Assembly (NCBI GenBank): GCA_030068145.1
Contig: JAPJBO010000629.1
Span: 1 to 64,000, forward strand
Reading direction: 5' to 3'
Source: Diplonema papillatum
Lineage: Eukaryota; Euglenozoa; Diplonemea; Diplonemida; Diplonemidae
Length of the DNA: 64,000 bases
Shown here: in pieces, positions 40,690 to 50,416 of the stretch
Numbering within the stretch: position 1 is the stretch's first letter
Layout: every line of letters begins with the position of its first letter
Made by a program: the position numbers and the translations under genes
Notes under the pieces: generated by a model
What the model saw: only the letters and a program-made list of their open reading frames with translations
What the model was told of the DNA's origin: nothing
The model's database searches: none

Positions 40690-40905
40690 GGAGATTGCAA
40701 GAACGTGCTTGGAATGGGTATGTGCTCAACACCGCACTGGTCCCGTCTGCGCCGTGTTTCGGTCCTTTAAGCCACGGACACATAAGGCGGACCATCATCA
40801 GCGCGGAACCTGAGTGTCTGCATACAGGACTGCGGTGTGTGTCTGGTTTGTCAGGCGGCTGTCGTAGCTCGTCAGCCAGGCGGCTCCCTGGGAGAGGGGC
40901 GGGAT
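40690..40905 (+). repeat. repeat B, partial copy
   Basis: Starts ATTGCAAGAACGTGCTTGG and includes CCATCATCAGCGCGGAACCT. It breaks off after GTCGTAGCTCGTCAGCCAGG. It is flanked on both sides by GGCGGCTCCCTGGGAGA (40678-40694 and 40878-40894), which looks like a duplicated target or a repeat-internal duplication. Confidence 0.75.
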
Positions 40906-41675
40906 GGTAGCCACGCCTTAGCAGCCCCAGGGCCTCTCCCCGCCCACCTATATGTGTTCTGATAGCCATCGCTACCGCGCTGCCCGCTCGCGAGAGACAG
41001 GGGGAAGAACGGCTGGGGATTTCGTAGCTTAATGTGTAGGCAGTACTGTCTCTGCCTTTCACTCATGTTGTGATCAAGTCTTCCTGGGAGAAGAAATGAG
41101 ATACGTCGGTTTGTTGTTTGAGAAACGAGAACGCTCTCTGTCGCTTTAGCTGACAGGGCAATTAACTCAAAATTGACCGCCGGAAGCGAGGCCGGGATCA
41201 AGGAAGAGGGTAGGTGTCCTTGATATTTTGCTTGCTGAATCCGAACCCTTGAGTTTTTCTCAATTACACTGTGGGAATCGGACATCAACCCCAGAGCAAG
41301 ACAACACGGCAGTGTGGGCTACTCGAGAACCAAACTAGGTGACCTCGACATTTTAGGCCGAGAAGTACCCCAACAGTCCTGCAAGTTTGCCATTGTGATT
41401 CCCAAACGATCTGGCACGAGGCGATTGTTCTCGATTGGTTCCCCCTTTTCTATCTGCTCTTAGTGCCGATGAAACAGTCCCCGAGTCATCCCCCTTCCAA
41501 CCTTGCTCTCGTGGCAGGGGTGCTTGGCGTCATTTGGATGGAAATCCAAAAACACCACACCACCCGACAAACTCTTGGTAAAGCGTCGAGGGTTCTCGAG
41601 TCCAGTCTGCAAGCGTGCCCACCCCTATCCCATGACTTGAACTGCATCAAATTGCCGCTGTAGTATCACGCTGTA

Positions 41676-42017
41676 GCACGGTACATCACGATCAACATGA
41701 CGACAGACCTTAACTACAGATTCTTTGTATTCTAACCGATGTAAGTTCACGGTGTGCCAACCACGGTACATCACGATCACATGATGACAGACCTTAACTA
41801 CAGATTTTTTGCATTCGAGCCGATGTAAGTTCACGGTGTGACATCACGATCAACATGATGACAGACCTTAACTACAGATTCTTTGCATTCTAGCCGATGT
41901 AAGTCCACGGTGTGCCAACCACGGTACATCACGATCAACATGATGACAGACCTTAACTACAAATTCTTTACATTCTGGCCGATGTAAGTTCACGGTGTGC
42001 CAACCACGGTACATCAC
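41676..42017. repeat. about 82-bp tandem repeat, four copies
   Basis: CACGGTACATCACGATCAAC, ATGATGACAGACCTTAACTA, CAGATTCTTTGCATTCTAG, CCGATGTAAGTTCACGGTG. The CAGATTCTTTGCATTCTA part resembles the 3' half of the gene-end module, here amplified without a coding exon. Confidence 0.9.
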
Positions 42018-42145
42018 GGCCTTTCAGGAGGAGATGCACCGGCCTAGCTACAGGTGTGCTGGGCCGTTCGATTGTCAGGCTTAGCTTTTAGCGCTGGGTC
42101 TGCCGGCTTAGGAACGAAAGCCCGGCACTGTCACACTGAGCCTAG

Positions 42146-42226
42146 ATCTCTTCCTTCACGAACGTGTTGTACAGCAGATCAGCGCGTGTGTCGAAGATCC
42201 ACATCTGGCCCAAGCCGCTGCAGCTG
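42146..42226 (-). repeat. partial duplicate of the four-TM gene's coding sequence
   Basis: GATCTCTTCCTTCACGAACG ... CCAAGCCGCTGCAG repeats 42480-42595 of the neighbouring gene with an internal deletion of about 30 bp. It lies just 3' of the gene's stop. Confidence 0.85.
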
Positions 42227-42237
42227 CCACACCGAGT

Positions 42238-42702
42238 CTACGATGCAGCTGAGGGCTGGGGAGGGTATCGAGGTGGGCTGAAGAACAGGTGTGTGAGGAT
42301 CAGGTTCACGATCGTGAAGGTCATGCAGACCCACCCTAGAACGAATGGAACGTCGTCGCCGTAGGTTGCGTTGCTGTACCAACACTTCGCGTCTTTCTTC
42401 AAACGAAGGAGTGTCAGCGGGATAGACAAGAAGAAGAAGATCTGCGCCACTTCGGTCGAGATGAACAACGTCCGCCACTTGATCTCTTCCTTCACGAACG
42501 TGTTGAACAGCAGAACAGCGCGCGTGCCGAAGATCCAAAGGTTGAACCCGATCATGAAGCAGACGATGATCCACATCTGACCCAAGCCGCTGCAGTCGAC
42601 CCGCCCGATGAGCATCACCACAGTCATCACCCACACCGCCAGCGAAAGCGTCATGTACGCCGCCAGGTGTGCCTTCGCACTCGTCGGGAGTTCCAGCGTC
42701 AT
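42238..42702 (-). CDS. small four-TM membrane protein
   Basis: A single-exon frame from ATG at 42702 to a stop at 42238, 154 aa. Four hydrophobic segments are clear: about 14-34 (YMTLSLAVWVMTVVMLIG), 43-67 (MWIIVCFMIGFNLWIFGT), 79-100 (LFISTEVAQIFFFLSIPL) and 119-142 (VPFVLGWVCMTFTIVNLILT). The short tail is Pro/Ser-rich (SPPRYPPQPSAAS). Topology with both ends in the cytoplasm resembles small tetraspan (MARVEL-like) proteins, but no signature fixes a family. A degenerate partial copy follows its 3' end. Confidence 0.65.
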   Translation of the reverse strand: MTLELPTSAKAHLAAYMTLSLAVWVMTVVMLIGRVDCSGLGQMWIIVCFMIGFNLWIFGTRAVLLFNTFVKEEIKWRTLFISTEVAQIFFFLSIPLTLLRLKKDAKCWYSNATYGDDVPFVLGWVCMTFTIVNLILTHLFFSPPRYPPQPSAAS

Positions 42703-43254
42703 GGCTACGTTCCCTTTTGAGAGTGTAAGCGCTTGGGGATCCGGAGTTTTAAAGCATCCGTGTGACTCTTGGTGCCCTTATTTCTTTCTCTCGCTCTCTC
42801 TCTCCAGAGAAAAAAAAACCTCTTAGTGAAAATTGTTTGGTTTTAGAGTAAACCACGAGAAAGAAACGCGTAGTTGGTGTGGTCGGTGGGCCAGTTCCCC
42901 GTAGTTCCCCCGTAGTTCAACCAGGGGGGGGGGTGTCGTTTTTTTTTTTTGCTTTTTCAGTTTTTGCTGAGTACTTCAGGGCTGTGATTCTTGATCTTGG
43001 TGAGCACTTCCTAGCGACTTTGCACCTTTCTGTCACACAATGTGGACAATTCTGATGATATTTGGCCCACGAAGGTCGGAAAGCCAAGAGGATGAAGAAG
43101 AAGACACTGCGTAAAAACAAAATAAAACGACCAAAAAACAAGACGGCACACGTCCTCCGGAAATTGGAAAGCGAAATTTGTGGGATCTCGACGGTCAAAC
43201 GGTTCCAACATCTTGATGAAATAACCCAGTCTGCAAACCTGTGACGTTTCTGCG

Positions 43255-45606
43255 CTACATCTCCTCGCTGCTTTCACTATCCTCGCTATTAGCTGTCTCG
43301 AAGCGCACCTTTTTCAGGGGGGGCTCGTCTTCTTGGGGTTGCTTCTTTCGCTGCCGGGAGGGAGACCTCGGACGCGGCAAAGCCTCGGGTTCTTCGGTTT
43401 TTGCATCCTTCTGTTCCAGGTCATGGAGCAACTTGCCAGCAACAACATTAGCCCGGAATCGCATGCTTCGGGCAAGGGCGTGCTGTTTTAGCTCGTCAAG
43501 AAGCAACTTCTCATCAGCTTCCTGACATGCAGACACAAGCTTGTCTTTGCTCCAGTTTTGGCAGGACTTGATACCTCGCCGTTCAGCTTGCTGCACAAGC
43601 GCATCCTTTCGCCAATGACTGTCTGCATCGAATCGCCAAGGAATCCTTTTGATGAAGTCATTGCGTTCTGCCTGCCACTTTTTCCTGTCGTCATGAGAAA
43701 CTTGCTTCGCCTTGTAGTGGGTCAACTTCAGCAAACCGCATCGGTCTTTCCTCGCCTGGATAGTTTCTATCCTTTGCGCAGCATATTGCTGAATTGTCTT
43801 TGGGTAGGGCTGGTGAATGCTCAGGTGAGCGTTGGTGCTCGATAGCTTTGCCCTGATGCATTCATCGCGGATGCGCGTGTTTGTCTGCTGTTGCAGGTGA
43901 CGTTTCATGGATCCAACGGTGCCCTCTATGAGACTCGGTCCTAGCTTTACGGGTCTTGGGGTATCCGCTGTTGCCTTGCTGTACATGGTCAGCTCTGCAA
44001 CAATGCCGCAGGCAAACCTGTGGGCAACAGAAGACAGGAAAGCTGAATCTGTTGCCTCGTCTATGGGTTTAATGGTTGGCATCTGCACGCCGGGACCTCC
44101 GTAATAGCTCGCAATAGAGCCAGCCGCGTCTAAGTGGGCTTTCATACGCCGAATGAACTGCTGAACGGAGTTCCGCTGGCACACAAACTTTACTTCCGGG
44201 GCCTTCGTAGGAAATGTCACACCTCGTCTCGCTTTTTCCATCCACAGCGGATTCCCGAAAATGTCCTTTCCAGTTCGAATTTTTGTGAAATAGAGACCCA
44301 GGGTAGCCATCAAATCGCTGGCAAAGCCGGCAGTAAAGTCGTCGTCGAGTACTTCTTCCCCAGCGTACTGCCAGATTCGCCTCAACGCCGGATATGCAAT
44401 GATCTCAAATGCTAAACCTATTCGACGGAAGCGCTCCTGGGTACCACGAGGAGTCAGGTACATGACGATATTCTTCTTTTTTTTCGAATACTCTGTCGTT
44501 TCATCAAAGCTGCCGAGGAAGTCCAAGTACCATCCCAATAGGGTCTTCTGACCAACGGTGCATGATAGAGACCACGCGGCTGCCCAGGACGTTCCGAATC
44601 TCCCTGTCGTCGCCCTCTGCCACAACACACCTTTCAACTCCGGGCCGCCCTGTTCCCGCAGCCATACAGCAAATGCAGGTGAAGATGCCACGTCGTTCGC
44701 TGCTGCACACAGGAACGTCATCTCCTTCCCAATCTTGAGCTCGGTCACAACCCTGCTCATCGTCCGATGCAACCTGTGCACTGGTTCGTATACCCGGGGT
44801 TGTTTGAGGCCCCCCACACCTGCTCCGCGGTCCGTAAACATACAGCAGAAGCGGTCTTGCTCGAAAAAGGCATCAGGGCCGAGAACGCCAAGCCCTCGAA
44901 GTTCTTGCGTGAGAGACGAGAAGTAGCAACAGATTTCTGTCACTGCGTCTTCCACCATGCTGCCATCGTGCACGGTTGAAAGGCACGCCTTCAGGAAATG
45001 GTGCCTTTGTGATGTTCCTTGCATCCAAGTTGCTGTCAAGTGGATTGCATGCCAATTCTCGTTAACAGGTGTGCTATCGTGCTGCAAGGCGACATCCTTG
45101 TCTTCGATGGCACACAAAAACGAGATATCACGCGCAACCAGGTTGCTCTGCCATGCTCGCTCAACCCTGAAACGACTCACTTTTACTCGCTGGATAATGA
45201 GGAGTACCCGGGGTATGCGTCGGATCTTGACATCTTCCGCCATCAGGCTGTCTACGATACCTCGCAGTTCTCCGTCGGCCAGGCCTCCGCCGTCCGTCAC
45301 CACAGCGCGATTCTTGTCGAGGACTGGTACAAGCACGCAATGGCCGCAACTGAGCTTCCACAAGTCCTCTCTGAGAACAACAGGACAGTCGGCCAGACAA
45401 ACTGTTGAAGGGGGGCCGGTAGCGAGGCGCACATATGTCCCAGCAAGCGCGTAGCCAACCGACTTCGCAAGTCCTACGATAGCGTTCCAGTCAGCATTCT
45501 CGACGAGAAAACCTTCATGGCGCATTCCACACGGCTTCACGAAAGTAACGTCAATCTTCATCTCCCCGTTGTTCCAGGCTTTCCTGACTCGCTCTCGTTC
45601 CTTTTC
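43255..45606 (-). CDS. large protein of unknown family, transposon-associated
   Basis: 783 codons without a stop on the minus strand. The frame begins after an acceptor-like gggtttgttgcag, and the first ATG is at 45558 (16 residues in), so an upstream exon is possible. The N-terminal 200 residues have several Cys (VCLADCPVV, LSCGHC). The middle is mixed alpha/beta. The C-terminus has a SAP-like stretch (GIKSCQNWSKDKLVSACQEA) and an NLS (SPSRQRKKQPQ, PPLKKVRF) before an acidic end (NSEDSESSEEM). No catalytic motif I know is evident: I could not place a DDE/D triad or an RT box. A single huge exon here, in an element with inverted ends, argues for a transposase-like protein. Confidence 0.55.
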   Translation of the reverse strand, partial: EKERERVRKAWNNGEMKIDVTFVKPCGMRHEGFLVENADWNAIVGLAKSVGYALAGTYVRLATGPPSTVCLADCPVVLREDLWKLSCGHCVLVPVLDKNRAVVTDGGGLADGELRGIVDSLMAEDVKIRRIPRVLLIIQRVKVSRFRVERAWQSNLVARDISFLCAIEDKDVALQHDSTPVNENWHAIHLTATWMQGTSQRHHFLKACLSTVHDGSMVEDAVTEICCYFSSLTQELRGLGVLGPDAFFEQDRFCCMFTDRGAGVGGLKQPRVYEPVHRLHRTMSRVVTELKIGKEMTFLCAAANDVASSPAFAVWLREQGGPELKGVLWQRATTGRFGTSWAAAWSLSCTVGQKTLLGWYLDFLGSFDETTEYSKKKKNIVMYLTPRGTQERFRRIGLAFEIIAYPALRRIWQYAGEEVLDDDFTAGFASDLMATLGLYFTKIRTGKDIFGNPLWMEKARRGVTFPTKAPEVKFVCQRNSVQQFIRRMKAHLDAAGSIASYYGGPGVQMPTIKPIDEATDSAFLSSVAHRFACGIVAELTMYSKATADTPRPVKLGPSLIEGTVGSMKRHLQQQTNTRIRDECIRAKLSSTNAHLSIHQPYPKTIQQYAAQRIETIQARKDRCGLLKLTHYKAKQVSHDDRKKWQAERNDFIKRIPWRFDADSHWRKDALVQQAERRGIKSCQNWSKDKLVSACQEADEKLLLDELKQHALARSMRFRANVVAGKLLHDLEQKDAKTEEPEALPRPRSPSRQRKKQPQEDEPPLKKVRFETANSEDSESSEEM

Positions 45607-45827
45607 CTGCAACAAACCCCTGCATTGGTTTTGAACACACCGACATTACAAACGTTAATTTCTCTTCGTCAGCTAGTCGAATACCCGAGTTGCCGCCGGA
45701 TAGACAGGCCGTCGCTTCCAATGGACATCCAGAACAAAAGAGAATTGAGACAACAAAAAACTATAATTGATCGTCGGGAACACACAAAAAAAGAAATGCC
45801 TTTACGATGGAGGCTATCACCAGAAAG

Positions 45828-46058
45828 CTAGATTTTTGCCTCTTTGCGTGGGTTCTCGACCTCTGCTTCCTCGTCTGCCTTTCGTTTGAAGCCAACCATT
45901 TCAAACATCTTTTTGGCGTTGGCCTTTTCTTGTTCGGACATGCCCCTTGTGAGATCCTTCCTGGCCGCCACCTTCTTCTTATTTTTAGCAGCTTCTTTTT
46001 CTCTGAAAGCTTTTAGGTCTGCTTTCGCGTTCTTTGACAGAACTTCGGGCATCGACAA
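45828..46058 (-). CDS. small Lys-rich ORF
   Basis: From ATG at 46052 (MPEVLSKNAKADLKAFREKE), about 74 codons of charged coiled-coil-like sequence ending PRKEAKI-TAG. It follows the ORF at 46414 on the same strand, overlapping its end in another frame. It may be the last exon of that gene if a splice joins them, or a separate small ORF of the element. Confidence 0.4.
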   Translation of the reverse strand: MSMPEVLSKNAKADLKAFREKEAAKNKKKVAARKDLTRGMSEQEKANAKKMFEMVGFKRKADEEAEVENPRKEAKI

Positions 46059-46414
46059 CCGTGTCGTACAAACGACGTCCCGTCAGAAAGCCTGTCCGGC
46101 GGGTTGCTGACCTTTGTGCCACAAATACAAAGCACCCAAGAGGGTCCGAACTTCAGCCCCACCTTGCCGAACCTGTCACACAGCGCCTCCTCCAACTTGT
46201 TCGTAATCATCGAGCTACTGTCCGCCCGCGATGTGTATGAGTTGTCGTGCACTTCCGCGTCGTGTGTTAGCAGGTGCTTTCGGACGTGCTTTGCCGAGTG
46301 CTTTTTCAGCTCCAAACGGACCACTATATGGAGGTTCAACTTCTTTTCGACGACCTTCTGTAGTCCCGCGTCGTTGAGCACTTCCGTCTCGTCGTCGCGC
46401 TCCTTATAAAACAT
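46013..46414 (-). CDS. unrecognised ORF in the large element
   Basis: From ATG at 46414 a frame runs about 100 codons of good composition (KERDDETEVLNDAGLQKVVE, later NKLEEALCDRFGKVGL) up to a GT at CACAAAG|GTCAGC, a possible donor near 46115. Beyond that the composition worsens. GPSWVLCICG faintly recalls dynein light chains, but nothing else supports that family. An acidic frame (46580-46420, TEEREENDNSETEESD) lies just upstream with a one-base offset and may be the preceding exon or a frameshifted part. Confidence 0.4.
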   Translation of the reverse strand: MFYKERDDETEVLNDAGLQKVVEKKLNLHIVVRLELKKHSAKHVRKHLLTHDAEVHDNSYTSRADSSSMITNKLEEALCDRFGKVGLKFGPSWVLCICGTKVSNPPDRLSDGTSFVRHGCRCPKFCQRTRKQT

Positions 46415-46833
46415 TCCAGCAGGTGCGGCCGTATTGTGGACTCGACGTTTGCAGCGAGCCGTTAGTCATAAAGTCGGCGTTGTACTTCATGTCTTCTTCC
46501 TTCAGGTCGATGGTGTCGCTTTCTTCGGTCTCGCTGTTGTCGTTCTCCTCACGCTCTTCCGTCGTGCGGACTTGGAGATATTTCGTAAAGCAGTGAAACG
46601 TAACGCCGATACAGAATTGCATTTTACGCTTTTGAATTTTATTTCGTGCCTTTATTTGGGTAATTTCTTTTGTAGCCAGTTCAATGGAAACGATCATTTT
46701 ACGAGAGAGATGATTTGCGCTTTATTTAGAGTTCGAGCTCGCTTGAGATTCCGGATGCAAAAGTCACCTGTAAGGCGATTGCATCGTATTGGGGTCGCGT
46801 TTCGTTTAGGCTACAGCAGCAGATGTTAGAACA

Positions 46834-46884
46834 CAGAGAAGCATTTCATAAAGCTGTCTAGCTTTATTATGCAATGCTTCTCTG
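46834..46884. repeat. 51-bp hairpin
   Basis: CAGAGAAGCATT-TCATAAAGCT, loop GTCT, AGCTTTATTATGC-AATGCTTCTCTG. It abuts the MITE at 46885. Confidence 0.85.
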
Positions 46885-47303
46885 TTAAATTTAGGGTCAA
46901 CGACAAAACGGATTCTATATAACTGGATTACGACAAAGTGGATTCATAATCCACTTTGTCGAGACAAATTGGATTATAATCCACTTTGTCGCGACAAAGT
47001 GGATTATTAGTGGATTATAATCCAGTAATAATCCACTTTGTCGCTTTTGATAATCCACTTTGTCGCTTCTGACAACCGGCATGAATTATATAGGGGGACC
47101 CTTTCACAAAAAGTTCCCACAGGGAAAGTGACTATTTTGAGCTGTTTGAGTTCATTGAAACCATCAAAAGTGAGCTTAGGTCCGTCATACGGGGCGACAA
47201 AGTGGATTAGGCGACAAAGTGGATTGGCGACAAAGTGGATTATAATCCACTTTGTCGTAATCCAGTTATATAGAATCCACTTTGTCGTTTTCCCTAAATT
47301 TAA
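46885..47303. mobile_element. 419-bp MITE built of GACAAAGTGGATTA subrepeats
   Basis: Terminal inverted repeats of about 75 bp start TTAAATTTAGGG (46885) and end CCCTAAATTTAA (47303), and share TCTATATAACTGGATTACGA. Each arm is made of direct and inverted copies of CGACAAAGTGGATTA, so the arms can also fold on themselves. The centre (47090-47190) is unique. No ORF. Confidence 0.85.
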
Positions 47304-47304
47304 A

Positions 47305-47675
47305 CGCGCCGGTTTGAAGACCCCTGGCGCCCCTGTCCACCAACACCCCCAAAAAGCCCCAAACCCTTTAACTAACTCCAAAGCCCCCGCAGTCTGAGGG
47401 AAACATGAGACCTATGCCCCTCAAGTACCACCAAAAAAAAAAAGGACACCCCAAGGCCAGTTCCCCGTAGTTCCCCCGTAGTACCCCATGGCTATACCGA
47501 TCACACCAGTAGTTTTGTTTTATTATTTTACTTGTGCGTTGTCGACAACATATTGTGGTTGATGTGTCAGATGTAGATCTAAAGCCGCCCACGTCAAATT
47601 GTTAAGCATTGAGTTCTTTTAAGTACATGAACCACATGGATTAGCATGCACTTTGTTAAGCAGCGGCTTAACAAT
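47305..47675. other. no gene seen
   Basis: Holds the right end of the large element (47444-47482) and an inverted GTTAAGC-agcg-GCTTAAC just outside the next element. No coding exon. Confidence 0.5.
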
Positions 47676-47789
47676 GACGGCAAATTTTACACAAAAAAAA
47701 AGGGGTACGGTGCCTTAGGGGACTAGTCCCACTGTGAAATGTGCCCTTAGGGGACTAGTCCCACTTGGAAATTGTTACCTTGAGCAGAT

Positions 47790-48480
47790 TTTGAGCAAAT
47801 TTTGGAAATTTTCATTTTTTCCAGATTTTCCAGATTTTTGCCGATTTTCCCAGATTTTGGCCATTTTGCCGATTTTTCCCATTTTTGGCCATTTTTGCCG
47901 ATTTTTCCCATTTTTGGCCATTTTTGCCCATTTTTCCAGATTTTGGCCGATTTTCCACATGTGTCCAGTTTATAATCTGGAAAAATCGGCAAAAATGGCC
48001 AAAAATGGGAAAAATCGGCAAAAATGGCCAAAAATGGGAAAAATCGGCAAAATGGCCAAAATCTGGGAAAATCGGCAAAAATCTGGAAAATCTGGAAAAA
48101 TCGGCCAAAATGGCCCAGATCTGCCAAAATCTTGAAAAATCGGCAAAAATGGCCAAAATCTGGAAAACCTGGAAAATTCGGCAAAAATAGCCAAAATCTG
48201 CCAAAATCTGGAAAAATCGGCAAAAATGGTCAAAATCTGGAAACCCTGGAAAAATCGGCAAAAATGGCCAAAATCTGGAAAAATCGGCAAAAATGGTCAA
48301 AATCTGCAAAACCTGGAAAAATCGGCAAAAATGGCCAAATTCTGGCAAAATCTGGAAAAATCGGCAAAAATGCCAAAATCTGCCAAAATCTGGCAAAATC
48401 GGCCAAAAATGGCGAAAAATGGCCATACTCCGAAAAATCCGAAAAATCTGAAAAATCTGAAAATTTCCGAAAAATTGCTA
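47790..48480. repeat. AAATCGGCAAAAATGGCC minisatellite with central inversion
   Basis: About 12- to 29-bp units (AAAATCGGC, AAAAATGGCC, AAAATCTGG) in varied order. Units before about 47958 are in reverse orientation to those after it, forming a near-perfect palindrome with arms of about 130 bp around ACATGTGTCCAGTTTATAAT. Both strands stay open for 100-200 codons of Lys/Phe-rich peptide, an effect of composition. Confidence 0.95.
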
Positions 48481-49059
48481 AAAATTTGCTAAGTACACTT
48501 CCCTGGCAAAAAGTCCAATGAAATTGTTTGCCCTTAGGGGACTACCTTATGCGGGTTTAATATGAAACGTGTTTAGTACGAAACGGTTTTAATACGAAAC
48601 GTGTTAATTAAGAAACACCCCGGATCTGAAGCTATGAAACATTAACACGTTTCGTATTAAAAACTGCACTTCCATAGGGGTTTTGAGGGGTTATGTACTT
48701 AGAGTAAACTGGGGATCGACAGTAAAAAAAGGACGCAGGAAAATTGACAGAAAATCTGAACCCGTCAAAAAAGAAATAGAGCGAAGCAGATTCGACAATC
48801 CGGGCGAGTTTCGTGGTGACCGGGTTGAGTGACGCAAATTTACTGGAAGAGAAAGTTTCCGATCCAACAGGAGATGAGGCCGACCAAGGTCTTCGTTGAA
48901 GACAGCCCCCAGGCAGTGTTGACGATGGCTCCCAGCTCTTGGGAGCTGGTTCTTCTGGCTCTTTGGGAGCTGGGAAGAGCCAGCGGGAGCTGGGTTTCTG
49001 GTGAAAATTTTGCTCGTGCGTGCAGCGGACCTTTTTTGACGATTTTTAGCTCGAGATGA

Positions 49060-49660
49060 GCTCCGATGGGGACCCGGGGGTCTTTACGAGATGCAGGGCA
49101 CCGGACATGGAAACCACCACGTTTGTGACGGGAAGGACGGGAATCGACCCCCTGGGTGCCGTTTTTTCGTTGTCCACGGAGCAGACCTTTTTCGACGACT
49201 TTTTGCTCGCGATCAGCTCCGATGAAGAGAACCGCGAAAATTAGACCTGGGGCTCAGAAAGTACGTGCGTGGTTCCCGGGTCTTTACGCTATGCTGGGCA
49301 CCGGGCATGGAAACCACCGGGTGTGTTGAAAAAGGCGGGAATCGATCCCCTGAATGGTGACATTTTCCCTCTGGTCCACGTAGCAGACTTTTTTCGACGA
49401 ATTTACGCTCGCGATCAGCTCCGATGAAGAGATTCGTGAAAATTAGACCCGGGGATTACAAACCATGTGCGTGGTTTGTGGGTCTTTGTAAGAGACAGGG
49501 CCCCGGTGCGGAAACCACCGGTGTGCATTGAGAAGGACGGGAATCAATCCCCCGAGTGGTGACTTTTTTTTGCTGGTCCACGTAGCAGACCTTTTTCGGC
49601 GATTTTTTGCGTGATCAGCTCCGATGAAGAGATCCGCAAAAAATAGACCCGGATATCCAA
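49060..49660. repeat. three tandem copies, about 190-bp unit
   Basis: Shared blocks: GATCAGCTCCGATGAAGAGA, GGGTCTTTACG, CATGGAAACCACCG, GACGGGAATCGACCCC and GCAGACCTTTTTCGACGA. Upstream GGGAGCTGG repeats (48930-48995) have inverted partners near 49725-49780. Confidence 0.88.
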
Positions 49661-49667
49661 AAAGAAA

Positions 49668-50416
49668 ATGTGCAAATGTTTTCTCGCATTTTGGGGGAAT
49701 TTTGAGATGGCTTTTTATTGTGCCCTGCTGGCTCCCGCTGGCTCTTTCCAGCTCCCGAGCTGGCTCCAGCTCCGAGAGCCACCGCCAACACTGCCCCAGG
49801 CCACCGGTTGCGGGGACAACGTTCTCGCCGAACTCCATCGCAACTTCAACGAATGTCTCGTACTGAGTGAATGCGCAGATTGCATCAACGTTCTGACTTC
49901 GCTGATTTTGACCAAGAGCTTGCAAACGATGAATGCGTTGCTGTGGAGGTGGATGCGGTTCATGCTAGTCTTGGGGCTGGCGAGCACGAGAAGAAGCTGG
50001 ATGGTAATCACCTGGAGACGCTTTGCTCCTTCTTTAAAAAAGGGCAACTCCGCCTTTGCTTGCGCTGCCCTTCCATACGACCGGCTTACCCTGTCATCAC
50101 TGACGCGTGCCCGCCTAATGAACACCTTCGTGAACACTGTGTCAGGAACTCGTGGTTGGCACTGGATGCTTGTAACAACTGACTCGCTCCGAAGATGCGT
50201 TGTATCTTGCTCGCTTTCTGACTTTTGCGGAAGCAAGATAGTCAGCCACCTTGCAACGGTCTTTTCCGCCGACACCGACTCTTGGTTCATAGAGACGGAC
50301 GCTCGAGGATGTCAACAAGACGATTGGAGCTGCGGTTACCATTCCTGGCATCCCAGAGCCCGCCCAAAATCTTCATGCACAAGTGCCAGAACGCTCTTGT
50401 CGCTAATACGCTGACC
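49668..50416 (+). pseudogene. Ulp1-like cysteine protease, degenerate
   Basis: The frame to the stop at 50414 carries GTRGWHWMLVTTDS (His of HW near 50155), a hydrophobic helix (KIVSHLATVF) and CQQDDWSCGYHSW (Gln and Cys near 50320), matching the order H, D, Q, C of Ulp1/C48 peptidases. In the preceding 270 bp a different frame (49871-50140) has better composition, which points to a frameshift near 50140. Such proteases are often carried by plant and protist DNA transposons. The fit rests on short motifs only. Confidence 0.4.

Larger units (their letters stand above)
42930..47452 (-). mobile_element. 4.5-kb putative DNA element with large ORF
   Basis: Ends are inverted: GGGGTGTCG followed by a T run at 42930, and an A run then GGACACCCC at 47444-47452. 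A 28-bp direct repeat (GGCCAGTTCCCCGTAGTTCC plus CCCGTAGT) flanks it at 42889-42916 and 47455-47482. Inside are a 783-codon ORF, three shorter minus-strand ORFs, a hairpin and a nested MITE. A third terminus of the same kind (GCGACACCCC after an A run) is at 52035-52044, so the ends recur. Confidence 0.5.

Noticed and set aside
46013-46414. Dynein light chain gene
   Set aside because: Only GPSWVLCICG resembles the family; the rest of the fold and its motifs are missing.
47790-48480. Lys-rich and Phe-rich proteins of 100-200 codons
   Set aside because: Complementary frames of one AT-rich minisatellite; both strands are open for the same compositional reason.
49100-49560. tRNA-like repeats (GGGAATCGACCCC)
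   Set aside because: Only a B-box-like string recurs within the 190-bp units; no cloverleaf is possible.
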